8,246 bases of DNA from Rhodoferax sp. OV413 (GTDB lineage Bacteria; Pseudomonadota; Gammaproteobacteria; Burkholderiales; Burkholderiaceae_C): positions 1-8,246 of the forward strand of contig CAMATS010000078.1 in assembly GCA_945861195.1 (NCBI GenBank). The letters are read 5' to 3'. The notes beneath the pieces were generated by a model. That model was given only the letters and a program-made list of their open reading frames with translations. It did not search any database and was not told the origin of the DNA. Below are positions 1 to 6,083 of the stretch, piece after piece (position 1 is the first letter of the stretch; every line of letters begins with the position of its first letter). The translations under genes were made by a program, and so were the position numbers.

Positions 1-1727
1 AGCAGGCACTGGGCTCGCTGCGTCTTGGGGAAGGCAATCACATCACGAATCGAATCTGCGCCGGTCATCAGCGTCACGATCCGGTCTAGGCCAAAGGCTA
101 TGCCACCATGGGGCGGCGCGCCATACTGCAAGGCATCAAGCAAAAAGCCAAACTTGTCCTGGGCTTCTTCAGGGCTGATTTTGAGCGCATCAAACACCTT
201 TTTCTGCACATCGGCACGGTGAATGCGCACTGAGCCACCACCCATCTCCCAGCCATTGAGCACCAGGTCGTAGCCCTGGGAGACGCACTGCTCAGGGGCG
301 GTCTCCATCAGGTCTTCATGGCCGTGCTTGGGCGCGGTGAAGGGGTGGTGCACGGCCGTGTGTCGTTGCGCCTCTTCGTCAAATTCAAACATCGGGAAAT
401 CAATCACCCACAGCGGGCGCCAGCCCGCTTCAAGCAAACCATTGCGCCGGCCAAACTCACTGTGTCCGACCTTGACGCGCAAGGCACCAACCGCGTCATT
501 GACCACCTTGGACCGGTCGGCGCCGAAGAAAATCAAATCGCCATCCTGCGCCTGCGTTCGATCCAGCAGGGCGCTCAAAGCCCGGTCGTGAATATTCTTG
601 ACGATCGGGCTCTGCAGCCCATCGCGTCCAAGTGCGCGGTCATTGACCTTGATGTAGGCCAAGCCCTTGGCCCCGTAGATCTTGACGAACTCGGTGTAAG
701 CATCAATTTCGCCGCGGCTCAAGCCGCCGCTTTCACGCGCGCCACCGGGAATACGCAAACCGACCACCCGGCCGTCCTTCATGGTGGCGGCACTCGCGAA
801 AACTTTGAAATCGACATCGGCCATGACATCGGTCAATTCGGTCAGCTCAAGCTTGACCCGCAAGTCCGGCTTGTCCGAACCGTACTGGCGCATCGCCTGG
901 GCATAGGTCATCACTGGAAACTCTCCCAGATCGACCTTCAGGGTGGCCTCAAACACGGTCTTGATCATGTCCTGGAACAGGTCGCGAATGTCCTGCTCGC
1001 TCAAAAAAGAGGTTTCGATGTCGATTTGTGTGAATTCGGGCTGGCGGTCAGCGCGCAAATCTTCGTCACGGAAGCACTTGGTGATCTGGTAATAACGGTC
1101 AAAGCCGGCGACCATGAGCAACTGCTTGAACAACTGGGGGCTTTGTGGCAGCGCAAAGAAGTGCCCATCATGCACGCGGCTGGGCACCAGGTAGTCGCGC
1201 GCGCCCTCAGGTGTCGACTTGCCCAGCATCGGCGTCTCGATATCCACAAAGCCATGGGCATCAAGAAATTTACGCACCTCCATGGCTACGCGGTAGCGCA
1301 ACATCAGGTTATTCTGCATGTAGGGGCGGCGCAAATCCAGCACCCGGTGCGTCAGGCGCGTGGTCTCGCTGAGGTTGTCGTCGTCAAGTTGGAACGGCGG
1401 CGTGACCGAGGGGTTGAGCACAGTGAGTTCATGACACAGCACCTCGATGCTGCCGCTCTTGAGTTGCTCATTGCTGGTGCCCTCGGGGCGGGCACGCACC
1501 AGACCCTTGACCTGAATACAAAACTCGTTACGCAGCCCCTCGGCGGCGGCAAACATGTCAGGCCGGTCGGGGTCACAGACCACCTGAACATAGCCTTCTC
1601 TGTCGCGGAGATCGACAAATATCACGCCGCCATGATCCCGCCGGCGATTAACCCAGCCGCATAGCGCGACTGTCTGCCCCGACAGGGCTTGAGTCACCAG
1701 ACCGCAATAATGGGAGCGCATGGCCAT
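1..1727 (-). CDS. aspS: Aspartyl-tRNA synthetase (class II), 3' end cut by window edge
   Basis: Charges tRNA-Asp with aspartate in the cytoplasm. The frame is open from the ATG at 1727 to the left edge, giving 575 residues; bacterial AspRS is about 590-600, so roughly the last 20-25 residues are missing. Seen in order: an N-terminal OB-fold anticodon-binding domain (WVNRRRDHGG, residues 25-34); the active-site stretch ETPMLGKSTPEGARDYLVPS; the class II motif 2 region CFRDEDLRADRQPEFTQID; a GAD-type insertion in the middle; and motif 3 (GGIAFGLDR) followed by IRDVIAFPKTQ. The start MAMRSHYCGLV is the usual betaproteobacterial one; an ATG two codons later (1721) is the alternative. His32 and Gly83 match the residues that mark non-discriminating AspRS in Pseudomonas, so it may also charge tRNA-Asn. 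It begins 19 bases after the DUF502 stop and is probably co-transcribed with it. The identification is secure. Confidence 0.97.
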   Translation of the reverse strand, partial: MAMRSHYCGLVTQALSGQTVALCGWVNRRRDHGGVIFVDLRDREGYVQVVCDPDRPDMFAAAEGLRNEFCIQVKGLVRARPEGTSNEQLKSGSIEVLCHELTVLNPSVTPPFQLDDDNLSETTRLTHRVLDLRRPYMQNNLMLRYRVAMEVRKFLDAHGFVDIETPMLGKSTPEGARDYLVPSRVHDGHFFALPQSPQLFKQLLMVAGFDRYYQITKCFRDEDLRADRQPEFTQIDIETSFLSEQDIRDLFQDMIKTVFEATLKVDLGEFPVMTYAQAMRQYGSDKPDLRVKLELTELTDVMADVDFKVFASAATMKDGRVVGLRIPGGARESGGLSRGEIDAYTEFVKIYGAKGLAYIKVNDRALGRDGLQSPIVKNIHDRALSALLDRTQAQDGDLIFFGADRSKVVNDAVGALRVKVGHSEFGRRNGLLEAGWRPLWVIDFPMFEFDEEAQRHTAVHHPFTAPKHGHEDLMETAPEQCVSQGYDLVLNGWEMGGGSVRIHRADVQKKVFDALKISPEEAQDKFGFLLDALQYGAPPHGGIAFGLDRIVTLMTGADSIRDVIAFPKTQRAQCL

Positions 1728-1746
1728 AGACAGCTTTCAACAAAGG

Positions 1747-2388
1747 TTACGGGATGTCGGACCTAACCGGCGCAGCCGGTGGAACCACCCCCATCGAAAT
1801 GACATAGGTCAGCGCCTCGTCAACACTCATGTTGAGTTCAATCACCTCGGCGCGCGGTATCAGCAAAAAAAATCCGCTGGTCGGGTTGGGCGTGGTGGGC
1901 ACGTAGACGCTGACATAGTCTCCGCCCAGGTGGCCTGCCACTTCGCCCACTGGCGCGCCGGTCTGAAAGGCAATGGTCCAAGAACCGGCTCGGGGGTATT
2001 GCACCAAAAGAGCGGTTCTGAAAGCATTCCCGGTATTTGAGAACAGCGTGTCCGAAACCTTTTTGACACTGTTGTAAATGGTCTTGAACACCGGGATATT
2101 GGTGAACAATTTATTGAGCTGCCTGAGCCACCACCGCCCAGCCACGTTGGACACCAAGGCACCCGTCAAAAGCAAAGCGGCAAACACCAGCACCACGCCC
2201 AGACCAGGAATATGACGCAGGCCCTCAAGTTGCACGCCCATGGCGGTGGATGTCACGACTGTCAGGCCGGTTAAAACGCCGCCCAAAATACCATCAAGCA
2301 GGCCCACCAGCCACAACAATACCCAAAAAGTAATCGCCAATGGCAACCAGACCAGCACACCGGTGATCAGGTATTTTTTTAAACGCAT
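1747..2388 (-). CDS. DUF502 family inner-membrane protein
   Basis: 213-residue membrane protein of the DUF502 family; its biochemical function is not known to me. Two hydrophobic segments are visible, about residues 6-33 (starting LITGVLVWLPLAITFWVLLW) and 62-84 (GLGVVLVFAALLLTGALVSN), with basic residues at the N-terminus (MRLKK). A soluble C-terminal part carries the family signatures IPVFKTIYNSVKKVSDTLFS (98-117), VYVPTTPNPTSGFFLLIPRA (161-180) and MSVDEALTYVISMG (187-200). The length is normal and nothing looks broken. The ATG at 2388 is chosen because MRLKKYLITG begins the first membrane segment; its ribosome site is weak. It lies 58 bases after the FmdB-type gene and 19 bases before aspS, which suggests one transcription unit. 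The family assignment is strong and the function is unassigned. Confidence 0.93.
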   Translation of the reverse strand: MRLKKYLITGVLVWLPLAITFWVLLWLVGLLDGILGGVLTGLTVVTSTAMGVQLEGLRHIPGLGVVLVFAALLLTGALVSNVAGRWWLRQLNKLFTNIPVFKTIYNSVKKVSDTLFSNTGNAFRTALLVQYPRAGSWTIAFQTGAPVGEVAGHLGGDYVSVYVPTTPNPTSGFFLLIPRAEVIELNMSVDEALTYVISMGVVPPAAPVRSDIP

Positions 2389-2446
2389 GGCAGGGCCTGG
2401 AAAGAGTGGGGTATCAAATCTGCGGCATCACGCGCATGACGGCGAA

Positions 2447-2815
2447 TCAGGGCGTAGCGCCGCCGCTGGCCACCGGCGGAGCAGCTACCGGTTTGGCTGC
2501 GGTCTCGACTGGCTTGGATCCGGTCTCGGCTGGCTTGGATGCGGTCTCGGCTGGTTTGGCCTCGCCGTCTGCTGGTCGTTTGGTTTCGGCACTACCTGAA
2601 TCAGCCTCTGGCTTGGCCGGCGCGGGGGCCCCGCTGCCTTTGAAATCTGTGGCGTACCATCCCGAACCCTTGAGCTGAAAGCCCGCTGCTGTAACTTGTT
2701 TTTTGAAGCTGCCGGTGCCGCAACTCGGACAGTCCGACAGCGGCGGATCGGACATTTTTTGTAGCAAATCCTTGGAAAACCCGCAGGACTCGCATTTGTA
2801 GGCATAAATTGGCAT
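2447..2815 (-). CDS. FmdB-type zinc-ribbon protein with low-complexity tail
   Basis: 122-residue small protein. Residues 1-60 are an FmdB/CxxC_CxxC_SSSS-type regulatory domain: MPIYAYKCESCG at the start, four cysteines (C8, C11, C29, C32) set to bind one zinc, then KKQVTAAGFQLKGSGWYATDF (38-58). The family is named after a putative regulator of formamidase, but the role of this housekeeping branch is unknown; it should not be read as a formamidase regulator. Residues 61-122 are a disordered Ala/Pro/Lys/Glu-rich tail containing a heptapeptide repeat (KPAETAS, KPAETGS, KPVETAA). The start at 2815 is chosen because MPIY is the conserved N-terminus of the family; an in-frame alternative start at 2842 would add nine residues (MHAAPSTQA) that do not fit. 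It is the first gene after the candidate promoter at 2851-2879 and is followed by DUF502 and aspS. Confidence 0.92.
   Translation of the reverse strand: MPIYAYKCESCGFSKDLLQKMSDPPLSDCPSCGTGSFKKQVTAAGFQLKGSGWYATDFKGSGAPAPAKPEADSGSAETKRPADGEAKPAETASKPAETGSKPVETAAKPVAAPPVASGGATP
2501..2563 (-). repeat. Three tandem 21-base repeats in the FmdB-type gene
   Basis: Three adjacent 21-base units (2501-2521, 2522-2542, 2543-2563) begin ggtctcgactggcttgg, ggtctcggctggcttgg and ggtctcggctggtttgg on the plus strand. A more degenerate unit may precede them at 2480-2500. On the coding strand they encode the heptapeptide KPxETxx and keep the frame, so gain or loss of a unit would only change the length of the tail. 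The units differ at only a few positions, which suggests recent duplication. Confidence 0.85.
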
Positions 2816-2850
2816 GGCTTGAGTACTTGGGGCAGCGTGCAAAGCCTTCG

Positions 2851-2879
2851 ATTATAAGACGCCACCCTGCGGCTGCCGG
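2851..2879 (-). promoter_or_regulatory. Candidate sigma-70 promoter for the fmdB-type / DUF502 / aspS group
   Basis: On the minus strand a perfect -10 hexamer TATAAT (2851-2856) lies 17 bases downstream of CCGGCA (2874-2879), a poor -35 with 3 of 6 matches to TTGACA. Transcription would start near 2844, leaving a leader of about 28 bases before the ATG at 2815. It sits in the 81-base gap after ubiB, the only non-coding break between the ubi genes and the aspS group. The -10 and spacing are seen directly; activity is inferred. Confidence 0.5.
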
Positions 2880-2896
2880 CCCGGCTGGCAATCCGC

Positions 2897-4462
2897 TCAA
2901 AAAACCCGTGCGTGTGCAAAAAACTGCACCGCCAATAGACCAAGAACAAAGCCCACTGCAAGATAGCCCAGGCGCTGAAGCAGCCGGTTGGTTCGCTTTT
3001 GTTCGGTTAACAGTTCAGCCATCAGGCGGTCCGGCTGGGGCTTGCTAGTCTTTAGAAAATCGTAAAAAAGCCGCGGCAATTCCGGAAAGCGCTTGGCATA
3101 CTGCGGCGCCTCTTTGCGTAGCTCTGCAAAAAGCTTGGCTGGGCCGATTTCATCGATCATCCATTTCTCTAAGAACGGCTTGGCCGTGTTCCACAGGTCG
3201 AGGTCAGGGTCGAGTTGGCGCCCGAGGCCCTCGATATTGAGCAGGGTTTTTTGCAGCAACACCAACTGCGGTTGAATTTCGACAGAAAAACGGCGCGAGG
3301 TCTGAAACAAGCGCATCAACACCAAGCCCAGCGAGATTTCTTTCAGCGGCCGATCAAAGTAGGGCTCGCAGACCGAGCGGATGGCTGATTCAAGTTCGTC
3401 CACCCGTGTGCTCGCCGGCACCCAGCCCGACTCGATGTGCAACTCGGCCACCCGCTTGTAGTCGCGCCGGAAAAAGGCCGTGAAATTTTGCGCCAGGTAC
3501 TCCTTGTCCGAGCCAGTGAGTGTGCCCACAATGCCGAAATCCAGCGAAATATAGCGACCGAAGGTGGCCGGCGCTACGCTCACCTGGATGTTTCCAGGGT
3601 GCATGTCGGCATGAAAAAATCCGTCCCTGAATACCTGCGTAAAAAAGATGGTGACGCCGTCGCGCGCCAATTTGGGAATATCAACGCCCGCAGCACGCAG
3701 ACGCTCCACCTGGCTGATGGGAATGCCGTACATCCGCTCCATGACAATGACCTCGGTCATGCAGAAATCCCAGATCATTTCTGGAATCAGCACCAAATCC
3801 AGGCCGGCCATATTTCGCCTGAGCTGAGCGGCGCTGGAAGCTTCGCGCACCAGATCGAGCTCGTCGTGCAGGTATTTGTCAAACTCAGCCACCACCTCAC
3901 GCGGCTTGAGGCGCCGGCCGTCAGCCGACAGGCCTTCGACCCAGCCAGCCATCATGCGCATCAGGCTGAGGTCTTTTTCGATCACCTTGAGCATGCCCGG
4001 GCGCAGCACTTTGACGGCAACGTCGCGGTCGCGGCCCTGGCGGTCTTTGAGAACCCCAAAATGCACCTGCGCAATTGATGCACTGGCGACTGGCTCTCGC
4101 TCAAAGGAAACAAAAATATCGCTGATTTTTTTGCCAAAGGCCCGCTCGATCGAGGCAATCGCCACATCGCTGCCAAATGGGGGCACCCGGTCTTGCAGGC
4201 GGGCCAGTTCGTCGGCAATATCGAGCGGCAATAAATCGCGCCGGGTGGAAAGTACCTGGCCGAACTTGACAAAAATTGGCCCCAATCGTTCCAGCGCCTC
4301 CCGGATGCGTTGGCCACGTGGCGCGTCGAGTTGACGACCTACCGAGACAACCCTGGCCAACAGCCGCAGCCAAGGCTTTTGGAAGCTGCTCAGGACAAGC
4401 TCGTCCAGGCCATAGCGAAAGCAAATCCAGAAAATGTAGAACCCGCGCAGCAGGCGGATCAT
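2897..4462 (-). CDS. ubiB: UbiB, ubiquinone biosynthesis atypical kinase/ATPase
   Basis: 521-residue member of the ABC1/ADCK/UbiB protein-kinase-like family (E. coli UbiB is 546), needed for ubiquinone synthesis at the inner membrane, where these proteins act as ATPases rather than ordinary protein kinases. Visible motifs in order: KFGQ (66-69) of the family-specific N-terminal extension; the Ala-rich nucleotide loop VASASIAQVH (125-134); the ATP-binding Lys151 in VAVKVLRPG; ELD (201-203) of the family ExD motif; the catalytic loop HADMHPGN (284-291, with Asp286 and Asn291); and the metal-binding DFG (308-310). A C-terminal hydrophobic segment (about 498-515, LGYLAVGFVLGLLAVQFF) should anchor it in the membrane. 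No key residue is missing. Its ATG overlaps the ubiJ stop by four bases (ATGA), so translation is probably coupled to ubiJ. The identification is very secure. Confidence 0.97.
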   Translation of the reverse strand: MIRLLRGFYIFWICFRYGLDELVLSSFQKPWLRLLARVVSVGRQLDAPRGQRIREALERLGPIFVKFGQVLSTRRDLLPLDIADELARLQDRVPPFGSDVAIASIERAFGKKISDIFVSFEREPVASASIAQVHFGVLKDRQGRDRDVAVKVLRPGMLKVIEKDLSLMRMMAGWVEGLSADGRRLKPREVVAEFDKYLHDELDLVREASSAAQLRRNMAGLDLVLIPEMIWDFCMTEVIVMERMYGIPISQVERLRAAGVDIPKLARDGVTIFFTQVFRDGFFHADMHPGNIQVSVAPATFGRYISLDFGIVGTLTGSDKEYLAQNFTAFFRRDYKRVAELHIESGWVPASTRVDELESAIRSVCEPYFDRPLKEISLGLVLMRLFQTSRRFSVEIQPQLVLLQKTLLNIEGLGRQLDPDLDLWNTAKPFLEKWMIDEIGPAKLFAELRKEAPQYAKRFPELPRLFYDFLKTSKPQPDRLMAELLTEQKRTNRLLQRLGYLAVGFVLGLLAVQFFAHARVF

Positions 4463-5010
4463 GGCTGCGCTTGCTGGGTTGGGCCGGCCGCCCGGTTGAG
4501 CAGAAACTGCCGCAGCGCCTGAACCAGAGTTTGAGCCCCGCCAGCCAATGCATGGGCGGGGCCGTCACCCACCAGGCGAGCCAGGTCTTCTTCAATATCC
4601 CAACGCACATGATCAACCAGCCAGTTGACCTCGGCGGCAAGCTGCACATTCCCCTCCACCCGCACCTCGGGTTTATCCCCTTGCAGCAGCAGCCCAAGCA
4701 AAACCAAGGGCTGTGTCTGCGTCAGCAGCAGGCTCAAATCGGCAGGTGCGTCCGGCGGCGCAACATCAAACAGTCCAGCCGGGGTGGCCACCCAGTCAAC
4801 CGCCCAACTGCGCCATTGCACACGGATCACCGAGCCTTTTTGCCTGGCCAGCCGAGCCAATGCCTCGGGCTCTTGCAGCAAAATATGGTTCACCAAAGAC
4901 AGTAACCGGCGTTGCGCTTCTTCAAGCGCCCAAAGCGGGGGCCGCAATTGCGACAGGGGAAGTTGTTGCAAGAAAGTGCCGAGCCAAGAAAAAGGGGACT
5001 GTGTTGCCAT
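4459..5010 (-). CDS. ubiJ: UbiJ, SCP2-domain accessory factor of ubiquinone biosynthesis
   Basis: 183-residue protein (E. coli UbiJ, formerly YigP, is 201). In E. coli UbiJ binds ubiquinone intermediates through its SCP2 (sterol-carrier-like) domain and works with UbiK to support the soluble Ubi complex. The first two thirds fit an SCP2 fold (IRVQWRSWAVDW, then the Leu-rich DLSLLLTQTQPLVLLGLLLQ and VRVEGNVQLAAEVNWL). The stretch VRWDIEEDLARLVGDGPAHAL is the most recognisable UbiJ signature. The ATG at 5010 is preferred; an in-frame TTG nine bases upstream (5019) is possible and has AAGGA about four bases before it. The stop overlaps the ubiB start by four bases. Placement before ubiB supports the call, since sequence conservation in this family is low. 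Confidence 0.92.
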   Translation of the reverse strand: MATQSPFSWLGTFLQQLPLSQLRPPLWALEEAQRRLLSLVNHILLQEPEALARLARQKGSVIRVQWRSWAVDWVATPAGLFDVAPPDAPADLSLLLTQTQPLVLLGLLLQGDKPEVRVEGNVQLAAEVNWLVDHVRWDIEEDLARLVGDGPAHALAGGAQTLVQALRQFLLNRAAGPTQQAQP

Positions 5011-5015
5011 AGTCC

Positions 5016-5035
5016 CCAATTATTCCTTGAATTGG
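5016..5035 (-). promoter_or_regulatory. Short hairpin at the ubiJ ribosome-binding region
   Basis: Arms CCAATT (5030-5035 in plus coordinates) and AATTGG (5016-5021) are perfect complements with an 8-base loop holding AAGGA on the transcript. It ends five bases before the preferred ubiJ ATG and contains the alternative TTG start in its 3' arm. It shares two bases (5034-5035) with the larger hairpin just upstream, so the two cannot both form completely. The pairing is seen directly; a role in translation control is inferred. Confidence 0.4.
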
Positions 5036-5057
5036 CGAACGCGAGGCCGCGTGCGCC
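5034..5057 (-). promoter_or_regulatory. Strong GC-rich hairpin between the Tim44-like gene and ubiJ
   Basis: On the plus strand arms ggcgaacgcg (5034-5043) and cgcgtgcgcc (5048-5057) pair over ten positions with one mismatch (5038 opposite 5053), around a 4-base loop. It begins eight bases after the Tim44-like stop codon. No T-run follows on the minus strand, so it does not look like a complete intrinsic terminator. It could be a stability or processing hairpin or part of an attenuator. The structure is seen directly; the function is inferred. Confidence 0.5.
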
Positions 5058-5065
5058 CGAACAGC

Positions 5066-6028
5066 CTACTGCAGGGCCTGCACCCCAGCCACCAGCCAGC
5101 CGCTGTTCCCGCTCTTGGGCTTGGTCATGTTCCAGACTTCGCGGAAAGGGCTGGGCACGGCTGTGGCCTCTTCCCGAATCATGCCGTTGAACTCGACGCT
5201 GGCCATGTACTCCCCCTCGAGTTCTTCGATGCCAAGGAGATGGGCCTCAATCTTGACCACATCGGTCTGGTTGGCTGGTGCCCCAGTGTGCGCCTCGCGC
5301 TCGGACAGCTGGGTTTGCATTTCTCGCAACATGGCGTCGGTCATCATGGCGCGCAGGGCGTCGATATCAGACTTGTCCCAGGCCGCCTGCAGGGTGATGA
5401 AGTTTGCCTTTGCCGCAGACAGGAAACCATCGGTGTCAAAGTCCGCTGGCACGCCCCAGCTCTGGGAACCTGCCAGGCCGGAACCAATCATGGAGCCGGA
5501 TGAGCCTGTGCTGCTTGCATCAAATGCTGTGTTGGCGCGCTCCCAGGGCCGCGCCGAAGCATCGTTACCCACATTGGCTGGGTTGTAAGCGACTGGCGAG
5601 GGGACATTGGCGCCGGCTCCTTGAAACGCAAATGGCTCGGTATTGGCAGGTCCTCGAGACTGCGCAGCCCTTCTGGAGCGCATGAACCAGCCCACCGCCA
5701 ACATGATGCCCAAGGCCAACAAGCCAAACATCAACATCTGGCCAAAGCCCTCGCCCATGCCCAGCGAGTGCGCCAACCAAGCCAGACCCAGACCTGCCGC
5801 GAGGCCGCCAAGCATCGCTCCCCAAGGCCGCTTGGGCGCCGCAGCAGCGGCGCCTGCAGCCGCCGGTGCGGCACCCGGCTTCGCTGCGCTTTGCGCCGGC
5901 GCTGACTCGCGCTGGGTCACATTGCCCGATTGCTTACCCGTGGATTGGCCGCCGGCCAGGCGCTTTGCCTCTGCGTTAAAACCAGCCAAGGCAAGAAAAA
6001 CCGTGAATAACAAAGCCCAAATTTTCAT
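5066..6028 (-). CDS. Tim44-like domain protein with signal peptide and membrane segments
   Basis: 320-residue protein. The N-terminus MKIWALLFTVFLALAGF followed by NAEA is a signal peptide with a likely cleavage after Ala21 (A-E-A motif). Residues 22-69 are an Ala/Pro-rich linker. Two hydrophobic segments follow: about 71-90 (Gly/Ala-rich) and 95-115 (FGQMLMFGLLALGIMLAVGW), the second ending in the basic RSRR. A low-complexity Ser/Gly/Asn stretch runs to about 195. Residues 197-320 match the Tim44-like fold: DGFLSAAKANFITLQAAWDK, MTDAMLREMQTQL, and the end FREVWNMTKP with GWLVAGVQALQ. Mitochondrial Tim44 works with the import motor, and the related alphaproteobacterial TimA is membrane-bound, but the role of the betaproteobacterial proteins is unknown. 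The start at 6028 is chosen for its ribosome site and signal peptide; the frame is open further upstream (to 6121) without either. It lies between ubiE and ubiJ, with 55-base gaps on each side. Confidence 0.88.
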   Translation of the reverse strand: MKIWALLFTVFLALAGFNAEAKRLAGGQSTGKQSGNVTQRESAPAQSAAKPGAAPAAAGAAAAAPKRPWGAMLGGLAAGLGLAWLAHSLGMGEGFGQMLMFGLLALGIMLAVGWFMRSRRAAQSRGPANTEPFAFQGAGANVPSPVAYNPANVGNDASARPWERANTAFDASSTGSSGSMIGSGLAGSQSWGVPADFDTDGFLSAAKANFITLQAAWDKSDIDALRAMMTDAMLREMQTQLSEREAHTGAPANQTDVVKIEAHLLGIEELEGEYMASVEFNGMIREEATAVPSPFREVWNMTKPKSGNSGWLVAGVQALQ

Positions 6029-6032
6029 AACG

Positions 6033-6037
6033 TCTCC
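6033..6037 (-). promoter_or_regulatory. Ribosome-binding site of the Tim44-like gene
   Basis: GGAGA on the minus strand, with GGAG five bases from the ATG at 6028. It is the best Shine-Dalgarno match in the window. It decides this start over upstream in-frame candidates that would extend the protein into the end of ubiE and bury the signal peptide. Confidence 0.7.
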
Positions 6038-6083
6038 AAAGAATGTTTGCAAAACCTGCGGATGATAGTCAAAAAAGCAAGTT

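Noticed and set aside
318..1664. 448-codon open frame on the plus strand opposite aspS
   Set aside because: It is the antisense shadow of aspS. The minus-strand frame is unambiguous AspRS throughout; the plus-strand protein has no recognisable domain and arises from GC-biased codon use.
2868..2891. GC-rich dyad after ubiB as an intrinsic terminator
   Set aside because: Only about five uninterrupted pairs around a single central base, and no T-run on the minus strand.
2485..2961. 158-codon minus-strand frame overlapping the FmdB-type gene
   Set aside because: It is a different frame over the same DNA; the FmdB-type frame has the conserved zinc-ribbon cysteines and this one ends in a repeat-derived Pro/Arg/Gln run.
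3437..4334. Plus-strand open frames of 213 and 152 codons opposite ubiB
   Set aside because: Both lie wholly inside ubiB, whose kinase-like motifs are all present in the minus frame; the plus frames show no family features.
4276..5503. Plus-strand open frames of 209 and 292 codons opposite ubiB/ubiJ and the Tim44-like gene
   Set aside because: They cross gene boundaries on the other strand and have a composition typical of antisense frames; no ribosome site or domain supports them.
6029..6083. Possible promoter (TTGACT) or terminator between ubiE and the Tim44-like gene
   Set aside because: The TTGACT has no acceptable -10 at 16-18 bases. The T-run near 6070 is preceded only by weak 4-5 base pairings overlapping the ubiE stop.
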